44,395 nt of DNA from Verrucomicrobiota bacterium (GTDB lineage Bacteria > Bacteroidota > Bacteroidia > Flavobacteriales_E > Vicingaceae): positions 1 to 44,395 of the forward strand of contig PAVT01000069.1 of assembly GCA_002713165.1 (NCBI GenBank). Reading direction: 5' to 3'. Of this stretch, positions 1-7,520 are shown piece after piece. Position 1 is the stretch's first letter. Every line of letters begins with the position of its first letter. The position numbers and the translations under genes were made by a program. The notes under the pieces are model-generated. The model was not told where the DNA came from and searched no databases. It saw only the letters and a list, made by a program, of their open reading frames with translations.

Positions 1-154
1 ATATCATTGTAACCAAATGCTCGTAAGTCGTGAACTTTTTAGTGTATTTATCACTTTGATGCTTTTCGGCTGTCCGATAAATATCTTTAGGAGAAATGAA
101 ATTAAAAACCTGTTTGATAATAGGATGCCCGCTAAAATTTTTACTTTTATTCAT
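1..154 (-). CDS. IS4-family transposase, N-terminal fragment (DUF4372-like)
   Basis: Only the first 51 codons are inside the window; the gene runs off its left edge. The start is the ATG at 154-152. The translation begins MNKSKNFSGHPIIKQVFNFI and continues to KFTTYEHLVTMI. The pattern SGHPIIKQ, then a spaced KFTTYEHLVTM, matches the short N-terminal domain (DUF4372) found in front of the DDE domain of IS4-type transposases that are common in Bacteroidota. The catalytic domain is not visible, so whether the gene is intact cannot be judged. A strong hairpin lies between the element end and this start codon. Confidence 0.75.
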   Translation of the reverse strand, partial: MNKSKNFSGHPIIKQVFNFISPKDIYRTAEKHQSDKYTKKFTTYEHLVTMI

Positions 155-185
155 ATATCGAGTTTTGGAGCAAAAACAAGATAAA

Positions 186-221
186 AAAAGCGGGACTTCC
201 TAAAAAGGATTTCCCGCTTTT
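186..221. terminator. Hairpin between IS end and transposase start
   Basis: A 10-bp perfect inverted repeat, AAAAGCGGGA at 186-195 and TCCCGCTTTT at 212-221, has a further 3-bp inner stem (198-200 / 207-209) around a 6-nt loop. A and T tracts flank it, so it can act as a bidirectional intrinsic terminator. In this place it would shield the transposase gene from transcription entering from outside, a known type of control in insertion sequences. That role is inference. Confidence 0.5.
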
Positions 222-266
222 AAGTTCTTTTATCGGACACTACTACTTCAAAATAGAAATTGAATT

Positions 267-428
267 ATGATTGCAGAGGTTTACGCAATGGGTCTTAAAG
301 AGATTAAAGAATACATGGAAAGAAATAGCGATCCTCAATTCGATAGAGAATTCGAATTAGCACAGCAACAATTGGTCCCACCTGCAGAGCTTGAAGTGGA
401 CGAAATGGATAGCACTTTATTAGAGTAA
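267..428 (+). CDS. Short hypothetical protein (53 aa) next to IS end
   Basis: An ATG at 267 opens a 53-codon frame ending with TAA at 426-428. The product starts MIAEVYAMGLKEIKEY and ends in a proline-containing acidic tail (VPPAELEVDEMDS). It is predicted helical, with no signal peptide, membrane segment or motif I recognise. The same frame is closed by TGA at 261-263, only 20 bp from the presumed IS end, so it is not a simple in-frame 3' remnant of a gene cut by the element, although a decayed remnant remains possible. It lacks the (S/T)xxxE(G/N) motif of Fic antitoxins. Its stop codon falls inside the first, most diverged unit of the repeat array. Confidence 0.4.
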   Translation: MIAEVYAMGLKEIKEYMERNSDPQFDREFELAQQQLVPPAELEVDEMDSTLLE

Positions 429-660
429 TTTCTCTTATTTTTTACTCCTATTAATTTGTAAGCTATCTTTTTATCCCTAATTTGACTATTCGGGTATTTA
501 TTACGCATATTTACCCGAATAGTTTGTTAAAGTATATCTTTTACCCCTTTTATTCCTATATGGGTAAATATTTTAATTTTTTACTCGCATTTGGTTATTT
601 CTTCCAAGAATTACCCTTAATATTGCTATATGAGTAAATATTAACACATTTTACCCTAAT
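416..660 (+). repeat. Degenerate 70-bp tandem repeat array upstream of fic
   Basis: Units start at about 416, 486, 556 and 626; the last three are exactly 70 bp apart and the fourth is cut short by the fic gene. Each unit has an inverted half-site GGGTA or GAGTA (T at 426, 495, 565, 635), then a direct half-site TTTACYC (A at 444, 513, 583, 653), then in complete units a second direct half-site (A at 473, 543, 613). The spacing from inverted to first direct half-site is 18 bp in all four units and to the second about 30 bp more. The regular spacing against diverged sequence suggests selection on protein binding. Confidence 0.75.
485..523. promoter_or_regulatory. Perfect 12-bp palindromic operator candidate in the array
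   Basis: ACTATTCGGGTA at 485-496 and TACCCGAATAGT at 512-523 are exact reverse complements around a 15-nt centre. This is the best preserved of the inverted half-site pairs; the pairs in the 556 and 626 units are weaker but equally spaced. A dimeric winged-helix or HTH regulator is the likely ligand, most simply the C-terminal domain of the adjacent Fic protein. Confidence 0.6.
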
Positions 661-672
661 AAAGCTATTGAA

Positions 673-1800
673 ATGAAATACGACAGGAATATCCCTTATA
701 ACGAATTGCCACTATTAGCACCACCTGATGAAAAAGTCATTGACACTGACATCTTAAAAAAGTGGGGTATCGCAAGAGCTGCAATTGCAAAGCTAGATGG
801 AATTACAAACACTCTGGATGATCCACAAATAATGGTAAATACAATTTCATTACAAGAAGCTAAGGAATCATCAAAAATAGAAAATATAGTAACCACAACC
901 GATGCACTTTATGAGGCAATGGCTTTATCAGCAACTGAGAAAAAGAGTGATGCAGCAAAAGAAGTACTAAGGTATCGTGAATCACTAATGGAAGGGATAG
1001 CTTTAATCAATAGCACTCAGGCAGTGACTAAGGATATTCTTATTAGGTTATTCCAAATAATCAAAGGGTCAACTGCAGGAATAAGAACCGATTTACAAGA
1101 AGTATTTCTAAAAAAAGGAGGAACGGGTCCGGGTGCAGGGGGTAGAGTTTATACTCCACCATTGGGAATTGCAATCCTAAATGAAAAAATTGACAACTTA
1201 ATTGAATACTTAAATGATGATGATCGATTCCAACATGATCCATTGATAAAAATGTCCATTGCACATTATCAGTTCGAAGCTATTCACCCCTTTATAGATG
1301 GAAATGGCAGAACTGGAAGAGTAGCAAATGTTTTATACCTATTAATTAAAGGAATCTTGAAATATCCCGTTGCTTACTTTAGTAGATATATCAGTGAACA
1401 CAAAGAGGACTATCAATATCTAATTAAAGGAGTTACAGAAAGACAAGATTGGAAATCTTGGATTATGTTCATGTTAGATGCTGTAGAATCAACAGCAGAA
1501 TATACAATTGAGAAAATAGAACAGATTAATACACTCAAAGTGAAAACCATTGCTTATATACGTGAAAAAGACTCCAAATTAGACAAAGAGTATATTGAAG
1601 CTATATTTATTCAACCATATATCAAATCAGTGCATCTGAGTGAGAATAATAATTATAAGGTAAAGAGTAGGAAAACAGCAACTGGTATTCTTGATAAATT
1701 AGTTGAACTAGGAGTTCTAGATCCTCCAAAAAAGATCGGTAGAGAAATCGTTTACATTAATTCGACTCTAATCAATATTCTATCTGACAACGATGATTAA
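673..1800 (+). CDS. Fic family protein, class II (AMP transferase/hydrolase) with C-terminal DNA-binding domain
   Basis: Fic enzymes move AMP or other nucleotide groups from a cofactor onto protein hydroxyls, and several also reverse the reaction. The 375-aa product has the full architecture of the common bacterial class II type. Residues about 5-85 form a Fic_N-type domain with the autoinhibitory motif S66-xxx-E70-N71. The Fic core carries the flap GGRVYTPP (156-163) and the complete catalytic motif HPFIDGNGRTGR at 205-216 (His205, Asp209, Asn211, Arg213, Arg216). Residues about 290-375 look like a winged helix (SRKTATGILDKLVELGVL). The catalytic and inhibitory residues are intact, so the protein should be active but self-restrained. 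Because class II enzymes carry their own inhibitor, no antitoxin gene is needed. The repeat array directly upstream fits autoregulation. Targets cannot be read from sequence. Confidence 0.92.
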   Translation: MKYDRNIPYNELPLLAPPDEKVIDTDILKKWGIARAAIAKLDGITNTLDDPQIMVNTISLQEAKESSKIENIVTTTDALYEAMALSATEKKSDAAKEVLRYRESLMEGIALINSTQAVTKDILIRLFQIIKGSTAGIRTDLQEVFLKKGGTGPGAGGRVYTPPLGIAILNEKIDNLIEYLNDDDRFQHDPLIKMSIAHYQFEAIHPFIDGNGRTGRVANVLYLLIKGILKYPVAYFSRYISEHKEDYQYLIKGVTERQDWKSWIMFMLDAVESTAEYTIEKIEQINTLKVKTIAYIREKDSKLDKEYIEAIFIQPYIKSVHLSENNNYKVKSRKTATGILDKLVELGVLDPPKKIGREIVYINSTLINILSDNDD

Positions 1801-2035
1801 TAGCCAAGCATAATAAAAATATGTGCTAATCTGTTTATCATTTACCTACAGTAGCACCAAACAAATACTCTGGCAAAAAATCAAAGCATTGACGCTTTTT
1901 AGTTACCAAAATTGCAACCAAAGGTGAGTCTTGTTACCAATATTGTAACCAAATTAACACGAGAACTTATTGAGACCTTTTTATCAAAATGATTCTAAAA
2001 TGTAGACTTTAAGAGAGGTTCTAGAGCTAAAAAAC
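1801..2035. other. Non-coding stretch after fic
   Basis: I see no convincing gene here. The only structure is a pair of related sequences at 1902-1922 and 1933-1953 (reported separately). On the minus strand a 31-codon frame closed by stops at both ends reads NLVTILVTRLT in its middle, which could be a decayed gene end, but it is too short to call. Confidence 0.5.
1902..1953. repeat. Two copies of GTTACCAAWATTGYAACCAAA, 31 bp apart
   Basis: Copies lie at 1902-1922 and 1933-1953 and differ at two positions. Each is itself an imperfect palindrome around the AATATT or AAATTGC centre (GTTAC...GTAAC/GCAAC). They may be a pair of binding sites or part of a decayed coding repeat on the minus strand. 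Confidence 0.45.
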
Positions 2036-2063
2036 AAAAAAGCCCCCGAATTCAGGGGCTTTT
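2036..2063 (-). terminator. Intrinsic terminator of tRNA-Gln
   Basis: AGCCCC at 2041-2046 pairs with GGGGCT at 2055-2060 around a GAATTC centre, with an A tract on the left that becomes the U tract on the minus strand. It begins 4 nt after the 3' end of the tRNA. Confidence 0.8.
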
Positions 2064-2066
2064 CGT

Positions 2067-2138
2067 TGTCCGACTAGGGCTCGAACCTAGACTCTTCTGG
2101 ACCAAAACCAGACGTGTTGCCAGTTACACCATCGGACA
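2067..2138 (-). tRNA. tRNA-Gln (anticodon UUG)
   Basis: The 72-nt minus-strand sequence folds as a standard cloverleaf. The acceptor stem pairs TGTCCGA with TCGGACA, the D stem pairs GTG with CAC, the anticodon stem TCTGG pairs with CCAGA around the loop TTTTGGT (anticodon TTG), and the T arm is CTAGG-TTCGAGC-CCTAG. The CCA tail is not encoded. A terminator follows and a promoter -7 box precedes it. Confidence 0.95.
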
Positions 2139-2153
2139 TTTTCAAAAGGATGA

Positions 2154-2161
2154 CAAAAGTA
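2154..2161 (-). promoter_or_regulatory. Bacteroidota-type -7 box for tRNA-Gln
   Basis: The minus strand reads TACTTTTG, an exact match to TAnnTTTG, ending 15 nt before the mature tRNA. No clear TTTG -33 box is seen at 19-21 bp. Confidence 0.5.
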
Positions 2162-2271
2162 GAAATTTTTTCTAAAAACGAATTAGACAATCTTAACAAA
2201 TAACACCAATCATATATGCTTAATATCTTTAAATTCGCAGCTTACACTGCTTAGCATATCATTTTTTAATT

Positions 2272-5200
2272 ATGATGAATTTTCGAAAATTAAATTTAAT
2301 TAGCGGTTGGCTGGTTTGGTTAATTGCATCTATTGTGTATTTGTTAACCATAGAACCCACAACAAGTTTTTGGGATTGTGGTGAATTTATTGCCACTGCT
2401 TATAAACTAGAGGTTGGCCATCCTCCTGGAGCCCCATTGTTTATGATGCTCGCGCGCTTCTTTTCACTTTTTGCATCGCCAGAGAACTCCGCACTGATGA
2501 TCAACACGCTTTCGGCTTTGGCAAGCTCATTTACGATACTTTTTCTCTTTTGGACAATCACTGCATTTGGGAGAAAACTTGCACAAAAGACAGGTGAATT
2601 TACCGAAGGAAAATTGTTGGCCGTGATTGGCAGTGGCGTGGTTGGAGCACTCGCCTATACCTTTTCAGACTCATTCTGGTTTTCTGCCGTTGAGGGCGAA
2701 GTGTATGCGCTATCCTCCTTATTTACAGCCATTGTATTTTGGGCAATTATTAAATGGGAAGGCCAAGCGAATCAAACACACAGCCTTAAATGGATTGTAC
2801 TCATAGCCTACCTTATGGGACTTTCTATCGGAGTTCACTTGCTGAACTTATTGGCCATTCCTGCAATTGTTTTAGTGTATTATTTCAAAAAATACAAAAC
2901 GACTCCAAAAGGTGTTGCGATTGCACTTGCCCTTTCTGTTGTCATCTTGGGTACAGTGCAATATGGCATCATCCCTGGAGCAATTAAAATTGCATCAAAA
3001 TTTGAATTGCTGTTTACAAACAGTTTTGGACTGCCCTTCAATACTGGGTTTTTTGTTTATCTGTTTCTACTTGCAGGCTTAATCGTTTATGGTCTATACT
3101 ACACACAAACAAAAGGAAAATTAGTGATGAATACGGCATTGCTCTGCTTGTCAGCAATTCTATTGGGCTATTCCTCTTTCGCTGTCATTTTGATACGCTC
3201 AAATGCTGACACTCCCATGGATGAGAACAATCCAGAAAATGTCTTCACATTTCTTTCCTATTTGAATCGTGAGCAATATGGTGACCGTCCCTTGTTCAAC
3301 GGACATTCCTTTAATACACCCCAAGATGCAAGTGATCCTTGGAGCGATGGAAACCCTGTATATTATCAAGATAAAGAAAGTGGTAAGTACATCATTACTG
3401 ACGATAGAAAAAATTCAGTGCCAAATTATGACAGTAGATTTCTTAGCATACTTCCTCGAATGTGGAGCACTGAAAGCCAACGCATACCACAGTACAAAAA
3501 GTGGTCTGAATTTGAAGGGAAACCCATACGTTACCAAACTCAATCTGGAGAAACTCAGGTGATCAACACCCCAACGCTAGCTGAGAATATGCGCTACCTT
3601 TTCCGTTACCAAATAGGATGGATGTACTGGAGGTATTTCATGTGGAATTTTGCTGGTCGTCAAAACGACATACAAGGTCATGGGAAGGTCACTGAAGGGA
3701 ATTGGATTAGCGGAATCTCATTCTTGGATGAAATTCGGCTAGGAAATCAAAGTGAGCTTCCTGAGAAGATCACTGAAAACCCTGGCAATAATAAATACTA
3801 CATGTTACCATTCTTATTGGGTTTGATTGGGTTGTTTTATCAGTTTAGCAAAGACAAAAAAGACGGAAGTATTGTGATGTTATTGTTCTTCTTTACCGGC
3901 ATCGCGATTGTACTCTACCTTAATCAGTATCCACTTCAACCAAGAGAGCGTGATTATGCTTATGCAGCCTCATTTTACGCTTTCGCCATTTGGATCGGTC
4001 TTGGCGTATATGCCTTGGTTGACATTATCTCGAAACAAAAACCATCAAAAGTAATGGCCATAGCTGTAAGCGTTATAAGTTTAGCGCTTGTGCCGGCATT
4101 AATGGCTTCAGAAAATTGGGACGATCATAGCAGAGCGAAAAGATACACAGGTAAAGATTTTGCAAAAAATTATCTTGACTCTTGTGAGCCCAATGCCATT
4201 TTATTTACCAACGGGGACAATGATACATTCCCATTGTGGTATGTGCAAGAAGTTGAAGAATACCGGACAGATGTTAGGGTAATCAATTTGAGTCTTCTGA
4301 ATACTGATTGGTATGTCAATCAAATGAGAAAAAAAGCTTACGACTCCGATCCTGTTCCACTTACTTTGCCCGAAAGAAAAATTCGACAAGGAACAAACGA
4401 TTATCTACCGGTGTATGAGCGGAAACAAATAAAAGGACATATTGACGTTGACGAGTTGATTGATTTCATAAAGAGCGATAATCCACAAACTAAAATACCT
4501 GTTGGCACAGGTAGAAGAATTGACTATGTTCCATCAAAGAAACTTAAGATTACTGTCGACAAGGAAAAAGTTCTTGCGAATGGAACAGTTACTGCTGAGC
4601 GCGCAGATCAAATAGTTGATGAAGTAAAATGGTCAATCAAGAAAAACCATGTCCTTAAGAATGATCTTACCATTCTTGATATATTATCAACAAATGACTG
4701 GGAACGACCCATATATTTTGCCAGCACAACAGGCTTAGCAAGCTACATCGGCTTAGAAGATTATTTTAGAGCTGAGGGCATGGCGTATCGATTGGTTCCA
4801 ATTAGGAAAAGAGATACTGAAGACAGCAATCCAGGCTATGTTAATTCAGACGTTCTGTATCAACGCTTAATAAATGATTTTCATTGGGGAGGTATGGACA
4901 CAAGTAAAATATACATGGATGAGACCAATCGCAGAATGACCATGAGTCTAAGAATAACTTTTTCACGTCTTGCAGAAAAGCTTATCGAAGAGAATAAAAT
5001 TGATCGTGCAAAAGAAGTGCTTGACAGAGCATTTGAAGTGATGCCTGAGGAGAACGTTCCTTTTGACGTTTTTGTAATGTATCTCGCCGAGAATTACTAT
5101 GCAGTAGGAGAGTTTGAAAAAGGAAATGAACTCGTAAGAAGGTTGGCTGACATCTATGAAAAGGAATTGATTTACTACCTTGGCTTAGAGCCAAAATTTG

Positions 5201-5355
5201 CAAAAACTGTGAAAAGAGATCAACAGCAGGCACTTGGCATTTTAAATAGGTTAATTGTGATCACCAATCAGCTATACCCACAAAAAGATTTTGGAGAAGA
5301 TATGCGAAACAGATTAAATCCATACTTTAGCAATATTAGTCCTCAGAATCAATAA
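2272..5355 (+). CDS. DUF2723 (GT117) membrane glycosyltransferase
   Basis: This 1027-aa protein belongs to the DUF2723 family, classed among GT-C-fold transferases (CAZy GT117) and related to protein O-mannosyltransferases. It is expected to move a sugar from a lipid carrier to exported proteins at the inner membrane. The N-terminal half has about a dozen hydrophobic helices, beginning with residues 8-26. The first large loop carries the conserved acidic signature FWDCGEF (Asp35, Glu38) followed by KLEVGHPPGAP. Two more helices lie in the middle (around 520-610), and a soluble C-terminal half (from about 640) has NGDNDTFPLWY and an alpha-helical, TPR-like end. Two ATGs stand in tandem at 2272 and 2275; either may be the start. 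It fits the general O-glycosylation systems of Bacteroidota that modify secreted proteins such as the T9SS cargo encoded nearby. The acceptor and sugar are unknown. Confidence 0.85.
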   Translation: MMNFRKLNLISGWLVWLIASIVYLLTIEPTTSFWDCGEFIATAYKLEVGHPPGAPLFMMLARFFSLFASPENSALMINTLSALASSFTILFLFWTITAFGRKLAQKTGEFTEGKLLAVIGSGVVGALAYTFSDSFWFSAVEGEVYALSSLFTAIVFWAIIKWEGQANQTHSLKWIVLIAYLMGLSIGVHLLNLLAIPAIVLVYYFKKYKTTPKGVAIALALSVVILGTVQYGIIPGAIKIASKFELLFTNSFGLPFNTGFFVYLFLLAGLIVYGLYYTQTKGKLVMNTALLCLSAILLGYSSFAVILIRSNADTPMDENNPENVFTFLSYLNREQYGDRPLFNGHSFNTPQDASDPWSDGNPVYYQDKESGKYIITDDRKNSVPNYDSRFLSILPRMWSTESQRIPQYKKWSEFEGKPIRYQTQSGETQVINTPTLAENMRYLFRYQIGWMYWRYFMWNFAGRQNDIQGHGKVTEGNWISGISFLDEIRLGNQSELPEKITENPGNNKYYMLPFLLGLIGLFYQFSKDKKDGSIVMLLFFFTGIAIVLYLNQYPLQPRERDYAYAASFYAFAIWIGLGVYALVDIISKQKPSKVMAIAVSVISLALVPALMASENWDDHSRAKRYTGKDFAKNYLDSCEPNAILFTNGDNDTFPLWYVQEVEEYRTDVRVINLSLLNTDWYVNQMRKKAYDSDPVPLTLPERKIRQGTNDYLPVYERKQIKGHIDVDELIDFIKSDNPQTKIPVGTGRRIDYVPSKKLKITVDKEKVLANGTVTAERADQIVDEVKWSIKKNHVLKNDLTILDILSTNDWERPIYFASTTGLASYIGLEDYFRAEGMAYRLVPIRKRDTEDSNPGYVNSDVLYQRLINDFHWGGMDTSKIYMDETNRRMTMSLRITFSRLAEKLIEENKIDRAKEVLDRAFEVMPEENVPFDVFVMYLAENYYAVGEFEKGNELVRRLADIYEKELIYYLGLEPKFAKTVKRDQQQALGILNRLIVITNQLYPQKDFGEDMRNRLNPYFSNISPQNQ

Positions 5356-5367
5356 CATTACTGATAA

Positions 5368-5916
5368 GTGTCAAAACAAGTGATAGATAGAATAATAAGA
5401 ACTCTTTGTTTATTGCTGTTTGTGATCTGCGTGAATTCAACGCTTGTGAGTGCTGCCGCCAAGTCAGATAGCCTGCAACTTATTGGAAAAGTCTTTAACA
5501 ATAAAAGCGTTGTCAGAGGACTGATTGTCAATGTATATCAGGACAATGAGAAAATAAAATCAGTGCACGTTAAAAACTCCAATCGTTTTCGCTTAAATGT
5601 TCCTTATCACTCTATGCTTACGATTGAGATAACCGCACCAGATTTTCATGCTAAACGATTCATTCTTGATTCTAATGTCCCCAAAACGGTTAGAAATACG
5701 CTCAAGTATGAATTTGACATTGATATCTTTAAAGAGGAAGAAATTGTTGGCGTAAACACCTCAATATTGGATTTTCCTGTAGGATTGGTTGCATTTGATG
5801 AAAAGAAAAAAATCTTCAAAAGGGATAAAAAGTACACCAAGCGTATGAAGAAAGTTTACCTCAATTTATGGAATGAAGCTGAGATGATAAAACGTTCTTC
5901 TGAGCTTAATGAGTAG
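5368..5916 (+). CDS. Small secreted protein of unknown function (182 aa)
   Basis: The frame starts with GTG at 5368, 12 nt after the DUF2723 gene, so the two are probably co-transcribed. Residues about 8-30 (IIRTLCLLLFVICVNSTLVSA) form a Sec signal peptide ending near AAA. The mature part begins with a beta-rich segment, roughly 35-105, with LQLIGKVFNNKSVVRGLIVN and FRLNVPYHSMLTIEI. This resembles the carboxypeptidase-regulatory-like fold that Bacteroidota use in envelope proteins. A basic, helical tail follows. I do not recognise a family and assign no function. It lacks a lipobox and transmembrane segments, so a periplasmic location is likely. Confidence 0.75.
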   Translation: MSKQVIDRIIRTLCLLLFVICVNSTLVSAAAKSDSLQLIGKVFNNKSVVRGLIVNVYQDNEKIKSVHVKNSNRFRLNVPYHSMLTIEITAPDFHAKRFILDSNVPKTVRNTLKYEFDIDIFKEEEIVGVNTSILDFPVGLVAFDEKKKIFKRDKKYTKRMKKVYLNLWNEAEMIKRSSELNE

Positions 5917-5946
5917 TACTTTTCTGACAACAGAACACCGCCTTCA

Positions 5947-7473
5947 ATGAATCCTCGCAAAAAAGTCATTCTCACTATACTGGATGGATGGGGTAATGGA
6001 AACTCTGATCATACTAATGCAATTTTTCGGTCAAAAACACCTGTTTTTGACAAACTCTTGAAGAAATATCCGAACGCTCAATTGCTAACTGACGGAGAAA
6101 ATGTTGGTTTGCCAAAAGGTCAAATGGGAAACTCTGAAGTAGGACATCTGAACATTGGAGCCGGAAGAGTCGTCTACCAAGAGCTGCTCAAGATAAACCG
6201 TTCAATAGAATCGGGTGACTTCTTTAAAAACCGCACCCTAATGGATGCGATGAATTATGCAAAATCACACAATAAAGCTGTTCATTTCATTGGCCTTGTT
6301 TCAGATGGAGGCATACATTCCCATCAAGAGCATTTAATTGCGCTTTGTGATATGGCCAGTACCATTGGTGTTCAACAGAGCTACATTCACGCCTTTACAG
6401 ACGGTCGCGACACAGATCCCAAGCATGGAATAAAGTGCCTTAAATATGTTGAAGAGAAAATCAAACACACCAATACCAAGTTTGCAAGTATTGTAGGTCG
6501 ATACTTTGCTATGGATAGAGATTTAAGGTGGGAACGAATAAAAAAAGCGTATGACTTGTTGGTTCATAGAAAAGGAAAATTTACTGAAGGGATTGAGGAG
6601 GCTTTTACGGCCGCTTATGAAAAAGGCATCACTGATGAATTCATGGAACCGACCGTTTTGGTTGATGAATCTAAGTGTGCAAAAGCAAGCATTCAAGCTG
6701 AAGATATTGTCATTTGCTTCAACTATCGGACAGATCGCTGCCGTCAAATAAGTCGTGCGCTCTTTATTGAGGATATTGAGGATCATCAGATGCGAAAACT
6801 TCCCTTGTACTATTGTACCATGACGAGGTATGATCAAAAATTCAAAGAAGTACGGGTCGTTTTCGAAAAAGACAATCTAAAAAATACACTCGGGGAGGTG
6901 ATTAGTCAAAACAATATGCAACAAATAAGGGCTGCAGAAACAGAAAAGTATCCGCACGTTACATTTTTCTTTTCAGGAGGCAGAGAAGAATTGTTTCCTG
7001 GAGAACAGAGAATAATGGTGAACTCCCCAAAAGTTGCCACCTATGATCTGCAACCTGAAATGAGTGCAGAAGAACTCACGCAGAAGTTACTGTCAGCCAT
7101 TGAGAACTCATCGGCTGAATTCATTTGCCTAAACTATGCAAATCCTGATATGGTAGGCCATACTGGTGATTTTGATGCCATTGTTAAAGCCGTTGAAAAA
7201 GTGGACCAGTGCTTAGGTAGAATTGTAAATGCTGCGACCCAACAAGACTATTCCATGATTATTACAGCTGATCATGGCAATGCAGATAATGCAGTAAACC
7301 CGGATGGTAGCCCAAATACGGCGCACTCCTTAAATCCAGTTCCAGTAATCATTTTAGATAGAAATGTGAGTGAAGTCAATGATGGAATCCTTGCCAACAT
7401 TGCTCCAACTGTTTTGAAATTACTGAACATTGATATTCCTGCGGAGATGACCAAGAAAACACTTATTGGATAA
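5947..7473 (+). CDS. gpmI: 2,3-bisphosphoglycerate-independent phosphoglycerate mutase
   Basis: This cytosolic glycolytic enzyme interconverts 3- and 2-phosphoglycerate through a phosphoserine intermediate with two Mn ions. The 508-aa length is normal for the family. The metal-binding and catalytic motifs are all present: LDGWG with Asp13, GNSEVGH with the nucleophile Ser63, DGRDTDP, the FNYRTDR substrate loop, NYANPDMVGHTG and ADHGNAD near residue 441. The gene starts 30 bp after the preceding stop and may be read from the same transcript; a weak TACTTTTC box at 5917-5924 could add a promoter. Confidence 0.97.
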   Translation: MNPRKKVILTILDGWGNGNSDHTNAIFRSKTPVFDKLLKKYPNAQLLTDGENVGLPKGQMGNSEVGHLNIGAGRVVYQELLKINRSIESGDFFKNRTLMDAMNYAKSHNKAVHFIGLVSDGGIHSHQEHLIALCDMASTIGVQQSYIHAFTDGRDTDPKHGIKCLKYVEEKIKHTNTKFASIVGRYFAMDRDLRWERIKKAYDLLVHRKGKFTEGIEEAFTAAYEKGITDEFMEPTVLVDESKCAKASIQAEDIVICFNYRTDRCRQISRALFIEDIEDHQMRKLPLYYCTMTRYDQKFKEVRVVFEKDNLKNTLGEVISQNNMQQIRAAETEKYPHVTFFFSGGREELFPGEQRIMVNSPKVATYDLQPEMSAEELTQKLLSAIENSSAEFICLNYANPDMVGHTGDFDAIVKAVEKVDQCLGRIVNAATQQDYSMIITADHGNADNAVNPDGSPNTAHSLNPVPVIILDRNVSEVNDGILANIAPTVLKLLNIDIPAEMTKKTLIG

Positions 7474-7520
7474 AACAATCATCCTCGGATTACTTACTTT
7501 TAAAGACAAATAATAGAATT

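Larger units (their letters stand above)
1..240 (-). mobile_element. Partial IS4-type insertion sequence, cut by window start
   Basis: The segment holds the 5' end of a transposase gene on the minus strand and what looks like the terminal region of the element. Read on the minus strand, the outer end is near position 240 and begins GTGTCCGATAAAAG, which I infer is the start of the terminal inverted repeat. The other end lies outside the window, so neither the matching inverted repeat nor a target duplication can be confirmed. Confidence 0.6.

Noticed and set aside
1-22. Similarity of ATTGTAACCAAAT at the window start to the sequence at 1943-1954
   Set aside because: The first copy encodes part of the conserved EHLVTM segment of the transposase, and the match is short, so it is probably chance.
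70-81. Internal copy of the IS-end sequence TGTCCGATAA within the transposase gene
   Set aside because: It is only 10 bp, falls on codons for Arg-Thr-Ala in the coding frame and points the opposite way, so I treat it as coincidence.
267-428. FicA/VbhA-type antitoxin for the Fic protein
   Set aside because: The 53-aa product lacks the (S/T)xxxE(G/N) motif, and the Fic protein carries its own inhibitory helix (Ser66 to Asn71).
416-660. CRISPR array
   Set aside because: The units are only partly similar, have no identical direct repeat with unique spacers, and no cas gene is near.
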